DNA of 64,000 bases, from the NCBI RefSeq assembly GCF_024813435.1, contig NZ_JANAEZ010000001.1, positions 1,031,472 to 1,095,471 of the forward strand, given 5' to 3'. Source of the stretch: Cognataquiflexum gelatinilyticum (lineage in GTDB: Bacteria; Bacteroidota; Bacteroidia; Cytophagales; Cyclobacteriaceae). The notes under the pieces were generated by a model. That model worked only from the letters and a program-made list of their open reading frames with translations. It made no database searches and was not told where the DNA came from. The translations under genes were made by a program, and so were the position numbers. Shown piece after piece: positions 9,398-17,507 of the stretch (positions are counted from its first letter, which is position 1; every line of letters starts with the position of its first letter).

Positions 9398-10231
9398 ATG
9401 CAAGGAAAGGTTTCCCCTATTTTCAGGTTGTTCACACAGCAGTTTGAAGACGCAAAATCAGCTTTTTTATCATTGAGCAAAAGGTATAGGGGGAAAAAAT
9501 CCATGGAATTGGAACAGAAGCTGATATTCCTTGAAATCTATGTAGACTTCCTTTCAAGAATTCATTTTAAAGAAGAAAACCTCAAATTCCAGCTCTTTTC
9601 ACCCTTCAAAAAAATCTTTAAAGGACTTAAGAAAACCAAACACCTGAAGATGATTATGAAGCAGGTGGAATCAGTCAAGATGAGAGACAATGTCGTATTC
9701 AATTCCTACACCAAAGCCCTTGAATCAGAAAAAAACAAAGTGTATGCTGAGGTTTATGACCTTATCGTATCCACCCCGCTTCAGATTTGGGATGAACTTT
9801 ACAATGAAGTCTACCAATACAGCAGAGGCCTCAAGCCACTCATGGTCAATACCTCCACGACCCAGATAATCAGTGAGGAGCTGGAGTTTTTTAACCTTGA
9901 CAACAAAACGAAACTCGATACCAAGGCACTAAAAGACATATACGAAGGAATACGGGTAATTATAGCTTTGGAAAATCTCAGGATAGAATCAGGTTTCAAT
10001 TCTATTTTTGTGAAAGAAGTCCATGTTAGGATGAGTGAGCTTCAAAAGGACTTGTTGGTTTGGTATCAAAATCAGCTTTTTTTACAGCACCTGACCGGAT
10101 TTTTGACTGACAAAGAAGATATTTCCAAAAAATACATTGACCTCTTGGCTTCTTTGCAGCAAAATAAAAAGATAAATACCGCCAAAGTAGAGACCAAATG
10201 CCGTGAATTATTCGAAAGAATTCTGGAGTAA
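9398..10231 (+). CDS. Unrecognised alpha-helical cytoplasmic protein
   Basis: A 277-residue protein that I do not recognise. It has no signal peptide and no membrane segment. It looks entirely helical, rich in lysine, glutamate and leucine, with a basic first third (FKKIFKGLKKTKHLKMIMKQ) and a more acidic second half. There is a faint similarity in the N-terminal helices to the CHAD fold (a helical domain that binds polyphosphate), but the diagnostic histidines are not evident and I do not assign it. It starts 3 bp after the DUF2027-Smr gene, so it is almost certainly in the same transcript as the photolyase and Smr genes. Confidence 0.75.
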   Translation: MQGKVSPIFRLFTQQFEDAKSAFLSLSKRYRGKKSMELEQKLIFLEIYVDFLSRIHFKEENLKFQLFSPFKKIFKGLKKTKHLKMIMKQVESVKMRDNVVFNSYTKALESEKNKVYAEVYDLIVSTPLQIWDELYNEVYQYSRGLKPLMVNTSTTQIISEELEFFNLDNKTKLDTKALKDIYEGIRVIIALENLRIESGFNSIFVKEVHVRMSELQKDLLVWYQNQLFLQHLTGFLTDKEDISKKYIDLLASLQQNKKINTAKVETKCRELFERILE

Positions 10232-10307
10232 AAAGGCACAAAACCCATCTTGAATAAAGATTCTTTGGCAATAAATTGATTTTTGAAAGAAATAAAGTCT
10301 AACCGAT

Positions 10308-11303
10308 ATGTACGTAAACAGGAATTACAGCTTTTTGATGACCTTCAAGTGGTCCAAAAAACCTTTTTATTATGGACTCGTCTATGCCGCTATCATTACC
10401 ATTCTTTATCAGGTCACAGAAATCAAGTTTACCCTGCCTTGGCAACCAATCAGCATTATCGGTATTGCAGTCTCTTTTTACCTTGGTTTCAAAAACAACT
10501 CCTCCTATGACAGGACTTGGGAGGCACGCAAAATCTGGGGAGCAATAGTCAACGACAGCCGGACTTTTGCCACTGCTGTCATCAGTCTTCTGAATGAAAA
10601 TCCCGACCATGAAACAGAAATTCTGAAAAAAAGTCTCATCTACCGCCACTTGGCTTGGGTGATTTCCCTGCGGTATATGATGCGAATTCCCAAGTCTTGG
10701 GAACACAAGTTCGGTCCCCAAAACATTGTATTTGTTCCCACATATGCTGAAATACTGAACAACGGACTGGACAAAGAATTGAAAGAATATCTTTCTGAAT
10801 CAGAGTTGGCGCATTTCAGAACAAAATCCAATATACCTTCGCAGATTTTGAAAAAGCAATCTGAAGTCATCAATGAAATAAAAAACAAAGGATTGATCAG
10901 TGATTTCAAGCAGGTCTGGTTTCACCAATTGATCGGGCGGCTCTATGACAATCAGGGTATGTCAGAGCGGATCAAGAATTTCCCTCTTCCCCGTCAGTAT
11001 GCATCTGTAGCTTTGTGGATGACTTGGGTATTTTGCCTATTGATTCCCTTTGGCCTGTTGGACATTTTTTTGACATCTGATGAATTGTGGATTTGGATGA
11101 CCATCCCTTTCTCCGGGATGATTATCTGGATATTTTTCCTGATGGAAAAAATTGGAGATTATTCCGAAAATCCATTTGAAGGCGCATACAATGATGTACC
11201 TATTTCATCTATCACCCGTGGCATAGAAATCGATTTGAGGGAAATGCTTGATGATGAAAATATTCCCAAGCCATACCCCGTTGAGAATGGGTTTTTGATG
11301 TAA
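10308..11303 (+). CDS. Bestrophin family anion channel
   Basis: A 331-residue member of the bestrophin (formerly UPF0187) family, inner-membrane pentameric channels for anions or, in some bacteria, sodium. The hallmark is SFYLGFKNNSSYDRTWEARK and IWGAIVNDSRTF near residues 55-85. Further hydrophobic segments lie at about residues 20-55 and 228-285, consistent with four membrane helices, and the C-terminal DVPISSITRGIEIDLREML is also typical. The gap from the preceding gene is 76 bp and the next gene follows by 43 bp. Ion selectivity cannot be read from the sequence. Confidence 0.88.
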   Translation: MYVNRNYSFLMTFKWSKKPFYYGLVYAAIITILYQVTEIKFTLPWQPISIIGIAVSFYLGFKNNSSYDRTWEARKIWGAIVNDSRTFATAVISLLNENPDHETEILKKSLIYRHLAWVISLRYMMRIPKSWEHKFGPQNIVFVPTYAEILNNGLDKELKEYLSESELAHFRTKSNIPSQILKKQSEVINEIKNKGLISDFKQVWFHQLIGRLYDNQGMSERIKNFPLPRQYASVALWMTWVFCLLIPFGLLDIFLTSDELWIWMTIPFSGMIIWIFFLMEKIGDYSENPFEGAYNDVPISSITRGIEIDLREMLDDENIPKPYPVENGFLM

Positions 11304-11346
11304 ATTCACAGTACCATTGACAGCTAGAAGTCCGTGGTTTTTTCCT

Positions 11347-11892
11347 ATGTCACTCCAATTCAAAACAGCTGATTCCTACGAGGAATTTGTCGGCATCCTT
11401 GAACTCCAACAAGAAAATCATATCAAAAATCTAGAATCCTTGGATCAGGGGTTTGTCTTTGCGGAGCACAGCGTAGAAGACCTTGCCAAAATGAATTCAT
11501 TTGCACCGCATATCATAGCCAAAGATGGCGACCTAGTTGTGGCTTACATCCTCGGCATGACAGTCGAAAGCAGGTACGATATTTCGATGTTAATCCCGAT
11601 GTTTGAGCAGTTTGACCAAATCGAAGTAAACGGCACCCCACTTTCAGATTACAATTACATCGTTGTTGGTCAGGTTGCTGTTGCAAAGGATTATCGTGGA
11701 ATGGGCATTTTTGACAAATGCTACGAACTATACCATGAAGTTCACGGCAAAAATTTTGACTTTGCCATCACAGAAATCTCCGAGCGTAACTACCGGTCAC
11801 TTGCCGCCCACTACCGGGTCGGCTTCCGTGAACTCAGCCGCTATCCCAATGAAGACGGTGAAGTTTGGATTATTGTAGCTTGGGATTGGTAA
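11347..11892 (+). CDS. GNAT family N-acetyltransferase
   Basis: A 181-residue protein with a GNAT fold. The acetyl-CoA pyrophosphate loop is VGQVAVAKDYRGMGIFDKCY (R-G-M-G form) at about residues 110-130, followed by the typical beta strand FAITEISERN and an N-terminal helical region. The substrate cannot be predicted. The start was placed at ATG 11347, where the domain begins with MSLQFKTADSYEEF; the longer frame would need a TTG 30 bases upstream and adds residues not typical of the family. No operon partner gives a clue to function. Confidence 0.82.
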   Translation: MSLQFKTADSYEEFVGILELQQENHIKNLESLDQGFVFAEHSVEDLAKMNSFAPHIIAKDGDLVVAYILGMTVESRYDISMLIPMFEQFDQIEVNGTPLSDYNYIVVGQVAVAKDYRGMGIFDKCYELYHEVHGKNFDFAITEISERNYRSLAAHYRVGFRELSRYPNEDGEVWIIVAWDW

Positions 11893-12002
11893 AATCGATA
11901 GGTTGTTCTGGCCTAAGCATATTTGAATTTTAAAAAAAACCTTAGATGGGATTCTGTAAGAAAAACTGAAAATTCTAAGGCTAAAATTGTATAACTCGTT
12001 TT

Positions 12003-12281
12003 ATGGCAAAAATCATAAAAAGAAAACGACAATACATTACCCGATTCCCAGTTTGGTTTTTTGTAATTATTTTTTTCGCACTTTCTCCCTATCTCATAGG
12101 AGTCCTTGGAAGTTACCTTACAGAACTTTCAACAGGGGAACCCTGCAATGAAAGCAATTGTGGTTGGATGGTTCTCCCCTTTTTCACTTTCATCACTTTA
12201 CCGATTGGAATATTAGGATTGTTGGTGTTTTTAGTAATTGTCCTTCAAGATTCCTTTGAACTAAAGAATAAACCCAAATAA
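12003..12281 (+). CDS. Small two-helix membrane protein
   Basis: A 92-residue protein with two hydrophobic segments (about residues 15-40 and 58-84) and a short polar loop containing two cysteines (PCNESNCGW). Arginines and lysines at the N-terminus (KIIKRKRQYITR) suggest a cytoplasmic N-terminus. I do not recognise the family. It lies alone between the acetyltransferase and the convergent hisIE gene and has normal codon use. It is probably real because of the clean membrane pattern; its function is unknown. Confidence 0.6.
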   Translation: MAKIIKRKRQYITRFPVWFFVIIFFALSPYLIGVLGSYLTELSTGEPCNESNCGWMVLPFFTFITLPIGILGLLVFLVIVLQDSFELKNKPK

Positions 12282-12303
12282 ATACCTCTCCTAATAAAAT
12301 CAA

Positions 12304-12328
12304 AAATTCAAATTCCAAATTTGAATTT
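12304..12328 (-). terminator. AT-rich palindrome between convergent genes, possible hisIE terminator
   Basis: Perfect 10-bp arms AAATTCAAAT (12304-12313) and ATTTGAATTT (12319-12328) with a 5-bp loop. On the minus strand the hairpin is followed by TTGATTTTATT. There is no GC-rich stem, so termination strength is doubtful. The right arm overlaps the last base of the hisIE stop codon. Confidence 0.4.
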
Positions 12329-12936
12329 CAGTTTCCCTTATGCCTTTTGATCAGCACTTCCATCACCTCGTCAAGTTCGATTTCTTTTGCTTCGAGGAGG
12401 ATAAGGTAGTGGAAAAGTAAATCGGCCGCTTCTCCCAAAAATAAGTCTTTGTTGTCGTCTTTGGCTTCAATGACAATCTCAACCGCTTCTTCCCCTACTT
12501 TTTGGGCGATCTTGTTGATGCCTTTTGCAAAGAGTGATGCGGTGTAGGATTTTTCAATTGGATTGTTTTTGCGGTCTTTGATGATGTCCCTGAGTTTGTC
12601 GATAAACAGTGTTTTACTGCTGTTGTTCTCCGCCCAACAGGTATCATCACCTTTGTGACAAACAGGCCCAACAGGATTTACGCGGACCAAAAGCGTGTCA
12701 TTGTCACAGTCCAATTTGATTGATTTGAGCATCAGGAAATTGCCGGATGTTTCACCTTTTGTCCAAAGCCTCCCTTTAGTCCTGCTATAAAAAGTGACTT
12801 TTTGGGTAGAAATGGTCATGTCCAAAGCTTCTTGGTTCATATAACCAAGCATCAGGACAGCACCTGTCACTTCATCCTGAATGATGGCAGGGATAAGCCC
12901 GTCTACTTTGTCAAAATCTATATTGAGGTTATTCAT
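12328..12936 (-). CDS. hisIE: Bifunctional phosphoribosyl-AMP cyclohydrolase / phosphoribosyl-ATP diphosphatase HisIE
   Basis: A 202-residue fusion that carries out the second and third steps of histidine synthesis. The HisI half (residues about 1-105) shows VLMLGYMNQEALD, TKGRLWTKGETSGN, the zinc-binding DCDND and PVCHKGDDTCW. The HisE half shows SYTASLFAKGINKIAQKVGEEAVE and the metal-binding glutamates, then EAADLLFHYLILL. Length is typical. It lies downstream of hisF in the usual order but is separated from it by 144 bp containing nested inverted repeats. No other his gene is in the window. Confidence 0.95.
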   Translation of the reverse strand: MNNLNIDFDKVDGLIPAIIQDEVTGAVLMLGYMNQEALDMTISTQKVTFYSRTKGRLWTKGETSGNFLMLKSIKLDCDNDTLLVRVNPVGPVCHKGDDTCWAENNSSKTLFIDKLRDIIKDRKNNPIEKSYTASLFAKGINKIAQKVGEEAVEIVIEAKDDNKDLFLGEAADLLFHYLILLEAKEIELDEVMEVLIKRHKGN

Positions 12937-12989
12937 TTTTTAATTCCAATGTGATTTATAGGTAAAAGAAAGATGGTTGAAATAAAGTG

Positions 12990-13075
12990 GAAATAAGGTT
13001 GATTTAAATGGAAATAAGGCCGAAAGGAGAAGCTTATTTCAAAATATTTCACCCAGTATATTTCAACCTTATTTC
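12990..13075. repeat. Nested GAAATAAG inverted repeats between hisF and hisIE
   Basis: The outer arms GAAATAAGGTTGA (12990-13002) and TCAACCTTATTTC (13063-13075) are a perfect 13-bp inverted repeat. Inside lies a second inverted repeat, GAAATAAG (13011-13018) and CTTATTTC (13033-13040), with a 14-bp loop. The segment could form a cruciform or a branched RNA hairpin within the hisF-hisIE transcript. Related words recur at 20.9-21.03 kb. Confidence 0.7.
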
Positions 13076-13080
13076 AGTTT

Positions 13081-13836
13081 TTACTTCCTAATTGATATCC
13101 CCTCTGAACTCAAATAAGTCTTGAGTTCAGGGATTGGGATCTCTTTAAAGTGGAAGATACTTGCTGCCAATGCAGCATCTGCTTTGCCATAGGTAAACAC
13201 ATCTTTGAAATGTTCGCTGTTTCCGGCACCACCTGAAGCGATGACAGGAATGGAAAGCATGGAGGAAATCTCCGCCGTAATCTCATTGGCAAAGCCTCCT
13301 TTGGTACCGTCATGATCCATGGAAGTAAGGAGGATTTCTCCTGCGCCACGGTCACAGACTTCCCTAGCCCAAGCTTGGGTTTGGAGTAAAGTCGGTTTCC
13401 TTCCTCCATGAGTATGAACAAAGTCTATTCCATCGACATTACGTGTATCTATGGCTACCACGACACACTGACTGCCAAATTCCTGTGCCATGTCATTGAT
13501 GATCTGCGGGTTATGAACTGCCGCAGAATTGATAGAGATTTTATCTGCACCTGCATTGAGCAGTACTTTTACATCCTCCACGGTAGAAATACCCCCACCT
13601 ACAGTAAAGGGAATATTGATGGCTTTTGCAATTTTTGTAACCAGTTCAGCCAAAGTTTTGCGTTTGTCGACAGTAGCGGTGATGTCCAAAAAAACCAGTT
13701 CGTCGGCACCTTCATCTGAGTAGATTTTTGCCAATTCCACTGGGTCTCCAGCATCGCGCAACTGAACAAAATTTACTCCTTTGACTGTTCTGCCATCTTT
13801 GATATCCAGGCAGGGGATTATTCTTTTTGTTAACAT
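13081..13836 (-). CDS. hisF: Imidazole glycerol phosphate synthase subunit HisF
   Basis: A 251-residue TIM-barrel cyclase that, with the glutaminase HisH, makes imidazole glycerol phosphate and AICAR in histidine synthesis. Visible motifs are RIIPCLDIKDGRTVKGVNF, the catalytic DITAT strand, FTVGGGISTVEDV with the phosphate-binding glycines, VVAIDTRNVDG, LTSMDHDGTKGG (second catalytic aspartate) and VIASGGAGN. It is followed by hisIE, the end of the typical his gene order. HisH, HisA and the rest must be elsewhere, so the his cluster is split here or its 5' part has moved. Confidence 0.97.
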   Translation of the reverse strand: MLTKRIIPCLDIKDGRTVKGVNFVQLRDAGDPVELAKIYSDEGADELVFLDITATVDKRKTLAELVTKIAKAINIPFTVGGGISTVEDVKVLLNAGADKISINSAAVHNPQIINDMAQEFGSQCVVVAIDTRNVDGIDFVHTHGGRKPTLLQTQAWAREVCDRGAGEILLTSMDHDGTKGGFANEITAEISSMLSIPVIASGGAGNSEHFKDVFTYGKADAALAASIFHFKEIPIPELKTYLSSEGISIRK

Positions 13837-13848
13837 TATTTAGATGGG

Positions 13849-13885
13849 AGATTTGAGACATGAGATTTGAGACGGGAGACAAAAG
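13849..13885. repeat. GAGAC-word low-complexity spacer upstream of hisF
   Basis: Plus-strand text made of near-repeats of GAGATTTGAGACATGA. It lies a dozen bases upstream of the hisF start codon and resembles the spacers at 20.86-20.90 kb and 48.14-48.19 kb. It is followed by a tract of AACCTT words (13918-13953). Confidence 0.6.
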
Positions 13886-13979
13886 ATCCAAGGCGTGAGA
13901 GCCAGCATATTGGTCGACCTTAACTTTTCAACCTTAAAACCTTCCAACCTTTCGAACTTTTTCTTTTAACCAAAATTAA

Positions 13980-15398
13980 TCAAGGAAAAATTCCAAGATC
14001 CATATAGCTGACCGAAATTCTCTCCAATGCCAATATAAAACCGGCTGTTCTAAGGCTTTTAATGTTTTTTTCCTGCCTCACTTTATTCATGGCATGGTAG
14101 GCATTGACCATTGTCTCTTCCAAACCGGAAAGAACCAAATCCCTTTCGGAAGCTCCTTGGATCAGCTGTGCTTTTTCCTCGTCTGTAAATTCCTCCCCAG
14201 TGGCATTTTCGATAGTGCCGAGAAGTTTCCTGTATTTTTCTTGGTCATATCTTTTTTCCAGTTTGCCAAAAGACACACGTGAAAGATTTTTTAGCCATTC
14301 AAAATAAGAAACCGTCACCCCTCCTGCATTGAGATACATATCAGGAATGATCATTTTTCCATTTTCGGTCAAAATTCTTTCCGCTTCCTGGGTAACCGGA
14401 CCATTGGCCGCTTCTCCGATAATCTTGGCTTGGATCTTGGCCGCATTTTCTTTGGTAATCTGGTTTTCCAAGGCAGCGGGAATTAGGATATCGCATGGAT
14501 AGGTCAGCAGTTCCTTGCTTTTTTCTATAAATTCTCCTGATCCGTATCCTTTAAATCCTCCTGTCTGATTTTGGTATTTCTTCAATGCCTCAACATTGAT
14601 TCCCTTCTCATCGAAGATTCCCCCATTCCATTCAGCGATCCCAATCACTTTTGCTCCAGCTTCGCTAAGGTATTTGGCAGAATAAAAACCCACGTTTCCA
14701 AGCCCCTGTACAATTACGGTTTTTCCCCTCAGACCTGTGGAAAGACCCAAAGCGGTCATATCTTCTTCCACACTCACCGCCTCACGGATTCCAAAAAACA
14801 CACCTTGACCAGTCGCTTCAGTCCTGCCGTCGATTCCGTGTTGGGAAAGTGGCTTCCCGGTTACACAGCCTTTTGCATTGATAACCTCCGGATTGAAAGC
14901 CTCATAAGTATCTACAATCCAAGCCATTTCGCGTGCTCCCGTGCCGTAATCAGGGGCGGGCACATCGATGGCAGGGCCTATGAATTTTTTCTTGATCAAT
15001 TCAGAAGTATACCTCCGTGTAATTTTTTCAAGTTGGTTTACTGTGTATTTTTTTGGATCTATACTTACCCCACCTTTGGCACCACCAAAGGGAACATTTA
15101 CCAAAGCACATTTATAAGTCATGAGTGAAGCAAGACCTTTAACTTCTTCTTCATCTACTTGATCGCTGAATCTTATCCCACCTTTGCAGGGAAGCTTATG
15201 ATGTGAATGCTGTATCCTATACCCTGTGAGTGTTTCATAGGTTCCATCATCATTTCGGATAGGGAAATGGAATTTATATATGCTGTTACACTCTTTGATC
15301 TGCTCCAATAATCCGGGATGAATATCCATGTGCTTAGCTGCCTCATCCACAAACCCACAAACATCCTGAAACAAACTGTATTCGGTCTTCTTGCTCAT
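13980..15398 (-). CDS. gdhA: Glutamate dehydrogenase (Glu/Leu/Phe/Val dehydrogenase family)
   Basis: A 472-residue dehydrogenase that interconverts glutamate and 2-oxoglutarate plus ammonium. The substrate domain shows KGGIRFSD, the catalytic lysine motif PFGGAKGGVSIDP and VPAPDYGTGAREMAW. The nucleotide domain shows VIVQGLGNVGFYSAKYL. Family members also use branched amino acids, but length and motifs fit glutamate dehydrogenase best; whether it uses NAD or NADP cannot be decided by eye. ATG 15398 is used because a longer start would need a TTG and adds 12 residues with no family support. Confidence 0.9.
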   Translation of the reverse strand: MSKKTEYSLFQDVCGFVDEAAKHMDIHPGLLEQIKECNSIYKFHFPIRNDDGTYETLTGYRIQHSHHKLPCKGGIRFSDQVDEEEVKGLASLMTYKCALVNVPFGGAKGGVSIDPKKYTVNQLEKITRRYTSELIKKKFIGPAIDVPAPDYGTGAREMAWIVDTYEAFNPEVINAKGCVTGKPLSQHGIDGRTEATGQGVFFGIREAVSVEEDMTALGLSTGLRGKTVIVQGLGNVGFYSAKYLSEAGAKVIGIAEWNGGIFDEKGINVEALKKYQNQTGGFKGYGSGEFIEKSKELLTYPCDILIPAALENQITKENAAKIQAKIIGEAANGPVTQEAERILTENGKMIIPDMYLNAGGVTVSYFEWLKNLSRVSFGKLEKRYDQEKYRKLLGTIENATGEEFTDEEKAQLIQGASERDLVLSGLEETMVNAYHAMNKVRQEKNIKSLRTAGFILALERISVSYMDLGIFP

Positions 15399-15452
15399 AA
15401 AAACTGGTATTTTGGTTACGCCCCGAAGATACAAATCATTTGACTGAAGTCC

Positions 15453-16547
15453 TTAATTAGCGGGAATGATATTTCTCAGGATTGCCCAGATATCATCCAA
15501 AAAAGCATAAGGAACCAAAGCCTGATCCGGGCTTTCGCCCATCCTTACCAAGACAAGATTTTGGGAAGGTACCACACAAACATACTGTCCGTTTTTTCCC
15601 AAACCGCAATACATATCATCAGGACCATTCGGGGCATAGGAACCGGGAACTTTGATCTGAACTCCAGGCGGCATATAACTTCCCTTACCATTGAGCCACC
15701 AAAGATATCCGTAGCTTTCGTTGAGGCTTTGGGAAGTATTGATCATGTCGTCCAGGTAATTTTTATCATTAATGATGCTTTGTCCATCCCAGTCACCTTT
15801 TGCCAAAAACAAAAGCCCGAATCTAGCCATGGACCTGGCATCACTAAAAAAAACATTATTGAAATCAACCCGCTGCCAAGTTCCGTTAATTCCGATTTTG
15901 GAAGCTAGTTTTTCATTGAAATATTGGCTGAAAGATTTGTCGGTTGCCCCTTCTATCACCTTGTCCAATAAAGTATATGGAGCATTATGATATGCCCAAT
16001 GGGTTCCGGGATAAGCTTTGAAAACCAAACTTTCCTTCGAAAAATCATCCTTATTTGCCACTCCATCATCTAGACCTGTGGTCATGGTGAGATGGTGCCA
16101 AACCGTGATTTTATCTTCTTGTAGCGTGGTAAGTGAAGTCCAACCCTTCCCCATATAATCAGAACTTGGTTTTTGGATATCCAGCTTACCTTCTTCTTGG
16201 GCTATCCCAGTCAAGGTTGCAGTGAGGGTCTTCCCTGCAGATGCCCAATACCACAGAGAACTTTGGTCAAAAGGCTGTCCACCACTGATTTTGGTTCCGA
16301 AATATTCTTCTACGACGATCTTCCCGTCTTTGAGAATGATGAAAGCACGGGAGCTGTTGTTTTCCAATAACTCCTTGAGGTCTTCCAATTTTTCCAAGTC
16401 CCAATTGAGGGAAGCGGGTGTGGTGGTCTCCCAGGTATTACCGGACAAAGGAGGAAAATACAATGAAGATGGATTGGGATCGGGAGATTCTTTTTCTTGG
16501 CATGAATAGATTGCAAAAAAAAGAATCAAAAAGAGAAAATTTTTCAT
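15453..16547 (-). CDS. Serine hydrolase, beta-lactamase class C family lipoprotein
   Basis: A 364-residue exported protein of the beta-lactamase / penicillin-binding-protein-like esterase group. The N-terminus is a lipoprotein signal (MKNFLFLILFFAIYSCQEK, lipid cysteine at 16). The nucleophile motif is S103-A-G-K106 and the second catalytic motif Y-H-N appears in WAYHNAPYTLLDKVI. The family includes esterases, D-amino peptidases and unknown hydrolases; a true antibiotic-degrading activity should not be assumed. The start at 16547 begins the signal peptide; the longer frame adds 16 residues that would disrupt it. Confidence 0.85.
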   Translation of the reverse strand: MKNFLFLILFFAIYSCQEKESPDPNPSSLYFPPLSGNTWETTTPASLNWDLEKLEDLKELLENNSSRAFIILKDGKIVVEEYFGTKISGGQPFDQSSLWYWASAGKTLTATLTGIAQEEGKLDIQKPSSDYMGKGWTSLTTLQEDKITVWHHLTMTTGLDDGVANKDDFSKESLVFKAYPGTHWAYHNAPYTLLDKVIEGATDKSFSQYFNEKLASKIGINGTWQRVDFNNVFFSDARSMARFGLLFLAKGDWDGQSIINDKNYLDDMINTSQSLNESYGYLWWLNGKGSYMPPGVQIKVPGSYAPNGPDDMYCGLGKNGQYVCVVPSQNLVLVRMGESPDQALVPYAFLDDIWAILRNIIPAN

Positions 16548-16626
16548 AGGATATGGAGATAGATTTTGATAAAAATGAAACTGAAATTTAGACAAAACAG
16601 GCGTTAAAAGGTTTAAAAAAGCAATT

Positions 16627-17310
16627 TTATTGTTTTATGATATAGCCGTCCTCCATTTCAATGATCCTGTCTGTTCCGGCTGCAAACTCAGGATCGTGGG
16701 TGACAATGAGCATGGTCTGTTTGAATTCTTGCGCCAATTCTTTAAAAATATTAAATACAATATCCGAATTTTTCTTATCAAGATTTCCTGTGGGTTCATC
16801 ACCCATGATAATGAGAGGATCATTCATCAGGGATCGTGCGATGGCGACTCTTTGCTTTTGTCCTCCGGAAAGTTGGTTGGCTTTTTTCAAAGCATGGTCC
16901 TGCATGTCAAAGATTTTGAGTTTTTCCATGGCGATATGTTCGAGTTCGGGCCGGGATTTTTTGTTGAGTTTGAGGCCGGGAATCATGACATTTTCCAAAA
17001 CCGAAAATTCATTGAGCAGATAATGAAACTGAAAAACAAATCCGATTTTTTCATTCCGGATTTTGGAAAGGAAGCTTGGGCTTTTCCCACTGATCACCTC
17101 TCCGTCAATCAATAATTTACCTTCATAATCTGTATCCATGGTACTGAGGATATAAAGGAGGGTTGATTTGCCACAGCCTGATTTTCCCATGATGGACACG
17201 AATTCTCCCCTGGTCACCTTAAAAGTTACCTCCTTGAGCACCTGGGTTTTATCAGGGCTGAAAAAGTATTTGTTAACTTTTTGTGCTTCTAGGACAGGTT
17301 TTTCCTGCAT
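16627..17310 (-). CDS. ABC transporter ATP-binding protein (MacB/LolD type)
   Basis: A 227-residue ABC ATPase. Walker A is GKSGCGKST, the signature is LSGGQKQRVAIARSL, Walker B is LIIMGDEPTGNLDKKNSD and the H-loop is IVTHDPEF. This subfamily powers LolCDE, MacB and FtsX-like type VII exporters. Its partners are the permease and adaptor genes upstream (17661-20005), but a 350-bp stretch of repeats separates them. The start codon directly follows the CA-rich repeat (CCACTACC then ATG on the coding strand). Confidence 0.92.
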   Translation of the reverse strand: MQEKPVLEAQKVNKYFFSPDKTQVLKEVTFKVTRGEFVSIMGKSGCGKSTLLYILSTMDTDYEGKLLIDGEVISGKSPSFLSKIRNEKIGFVFQFHYLLNEFSVLENVMIPGLKLNKKSRPELEHIAMEKLKIFDMQDHALKKANQLSGGQKQRVAIARSLMNDPLIIMGDEPTGNLDKKNSDIVFNIFKELAQEFKQTMLIVTHDPEFAAGTDRIIEMEDGYIIKQ

Positions 17311-17457
17311 GGTAGTGGTTGTAGTTGTTGTAATGGTTGTAGTCGTTATAATTGTTGTAGTGGTTCTAATTGTTGTCTGCTTCGCGTTGTCGGGTTATCG
17401 GGTCGAGAAGCGGACAATCTAAATGAAAATGATTCTTATCAACAAAGACTTTACCTT

Positions 17458-17481
17458 GTCACCTCGACGAAGGAGAGGTCT
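17458..17481 (+). repeat. Hairpin repeat element, copy 2
   Basis: The family frame GTCA ... CGAAG ... TCT is intact. The stem is ACCTC (17461-17465) pairing with GAGGT (17475-17479). Its partner copy 3 lies 26 bp away in the opposite orientation. Confidence 0.7.
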
Positions 17482-17507
17482 ATTTTACATTTCTTTTATT
17501 TATTAAA

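Noticed and set aside
15399..15434. Longer N-terminus for glutamate dehydrogenase
   Set aside because: It would need a TTG start and adds residues outside the family's normal start; ATG at 15398 is better.
15453..16547. Antibiotic-resistance beta-lactamase
   Set aside because: Although SxxK and YxN motifs are present, this lipoprotein belongs to the broad serine-hydrolase group; nothing points specifically to beta-lactam hydrolysis.
17168..17422. Plus-strand reading frame antisense to the ABC ATPase start and through the repeat
   Set aside because: It encodes a valine/isoleucine-only low-complexity tail generated by GTTGTAGTGG words and overlaps a well-supported gene; no homology features.
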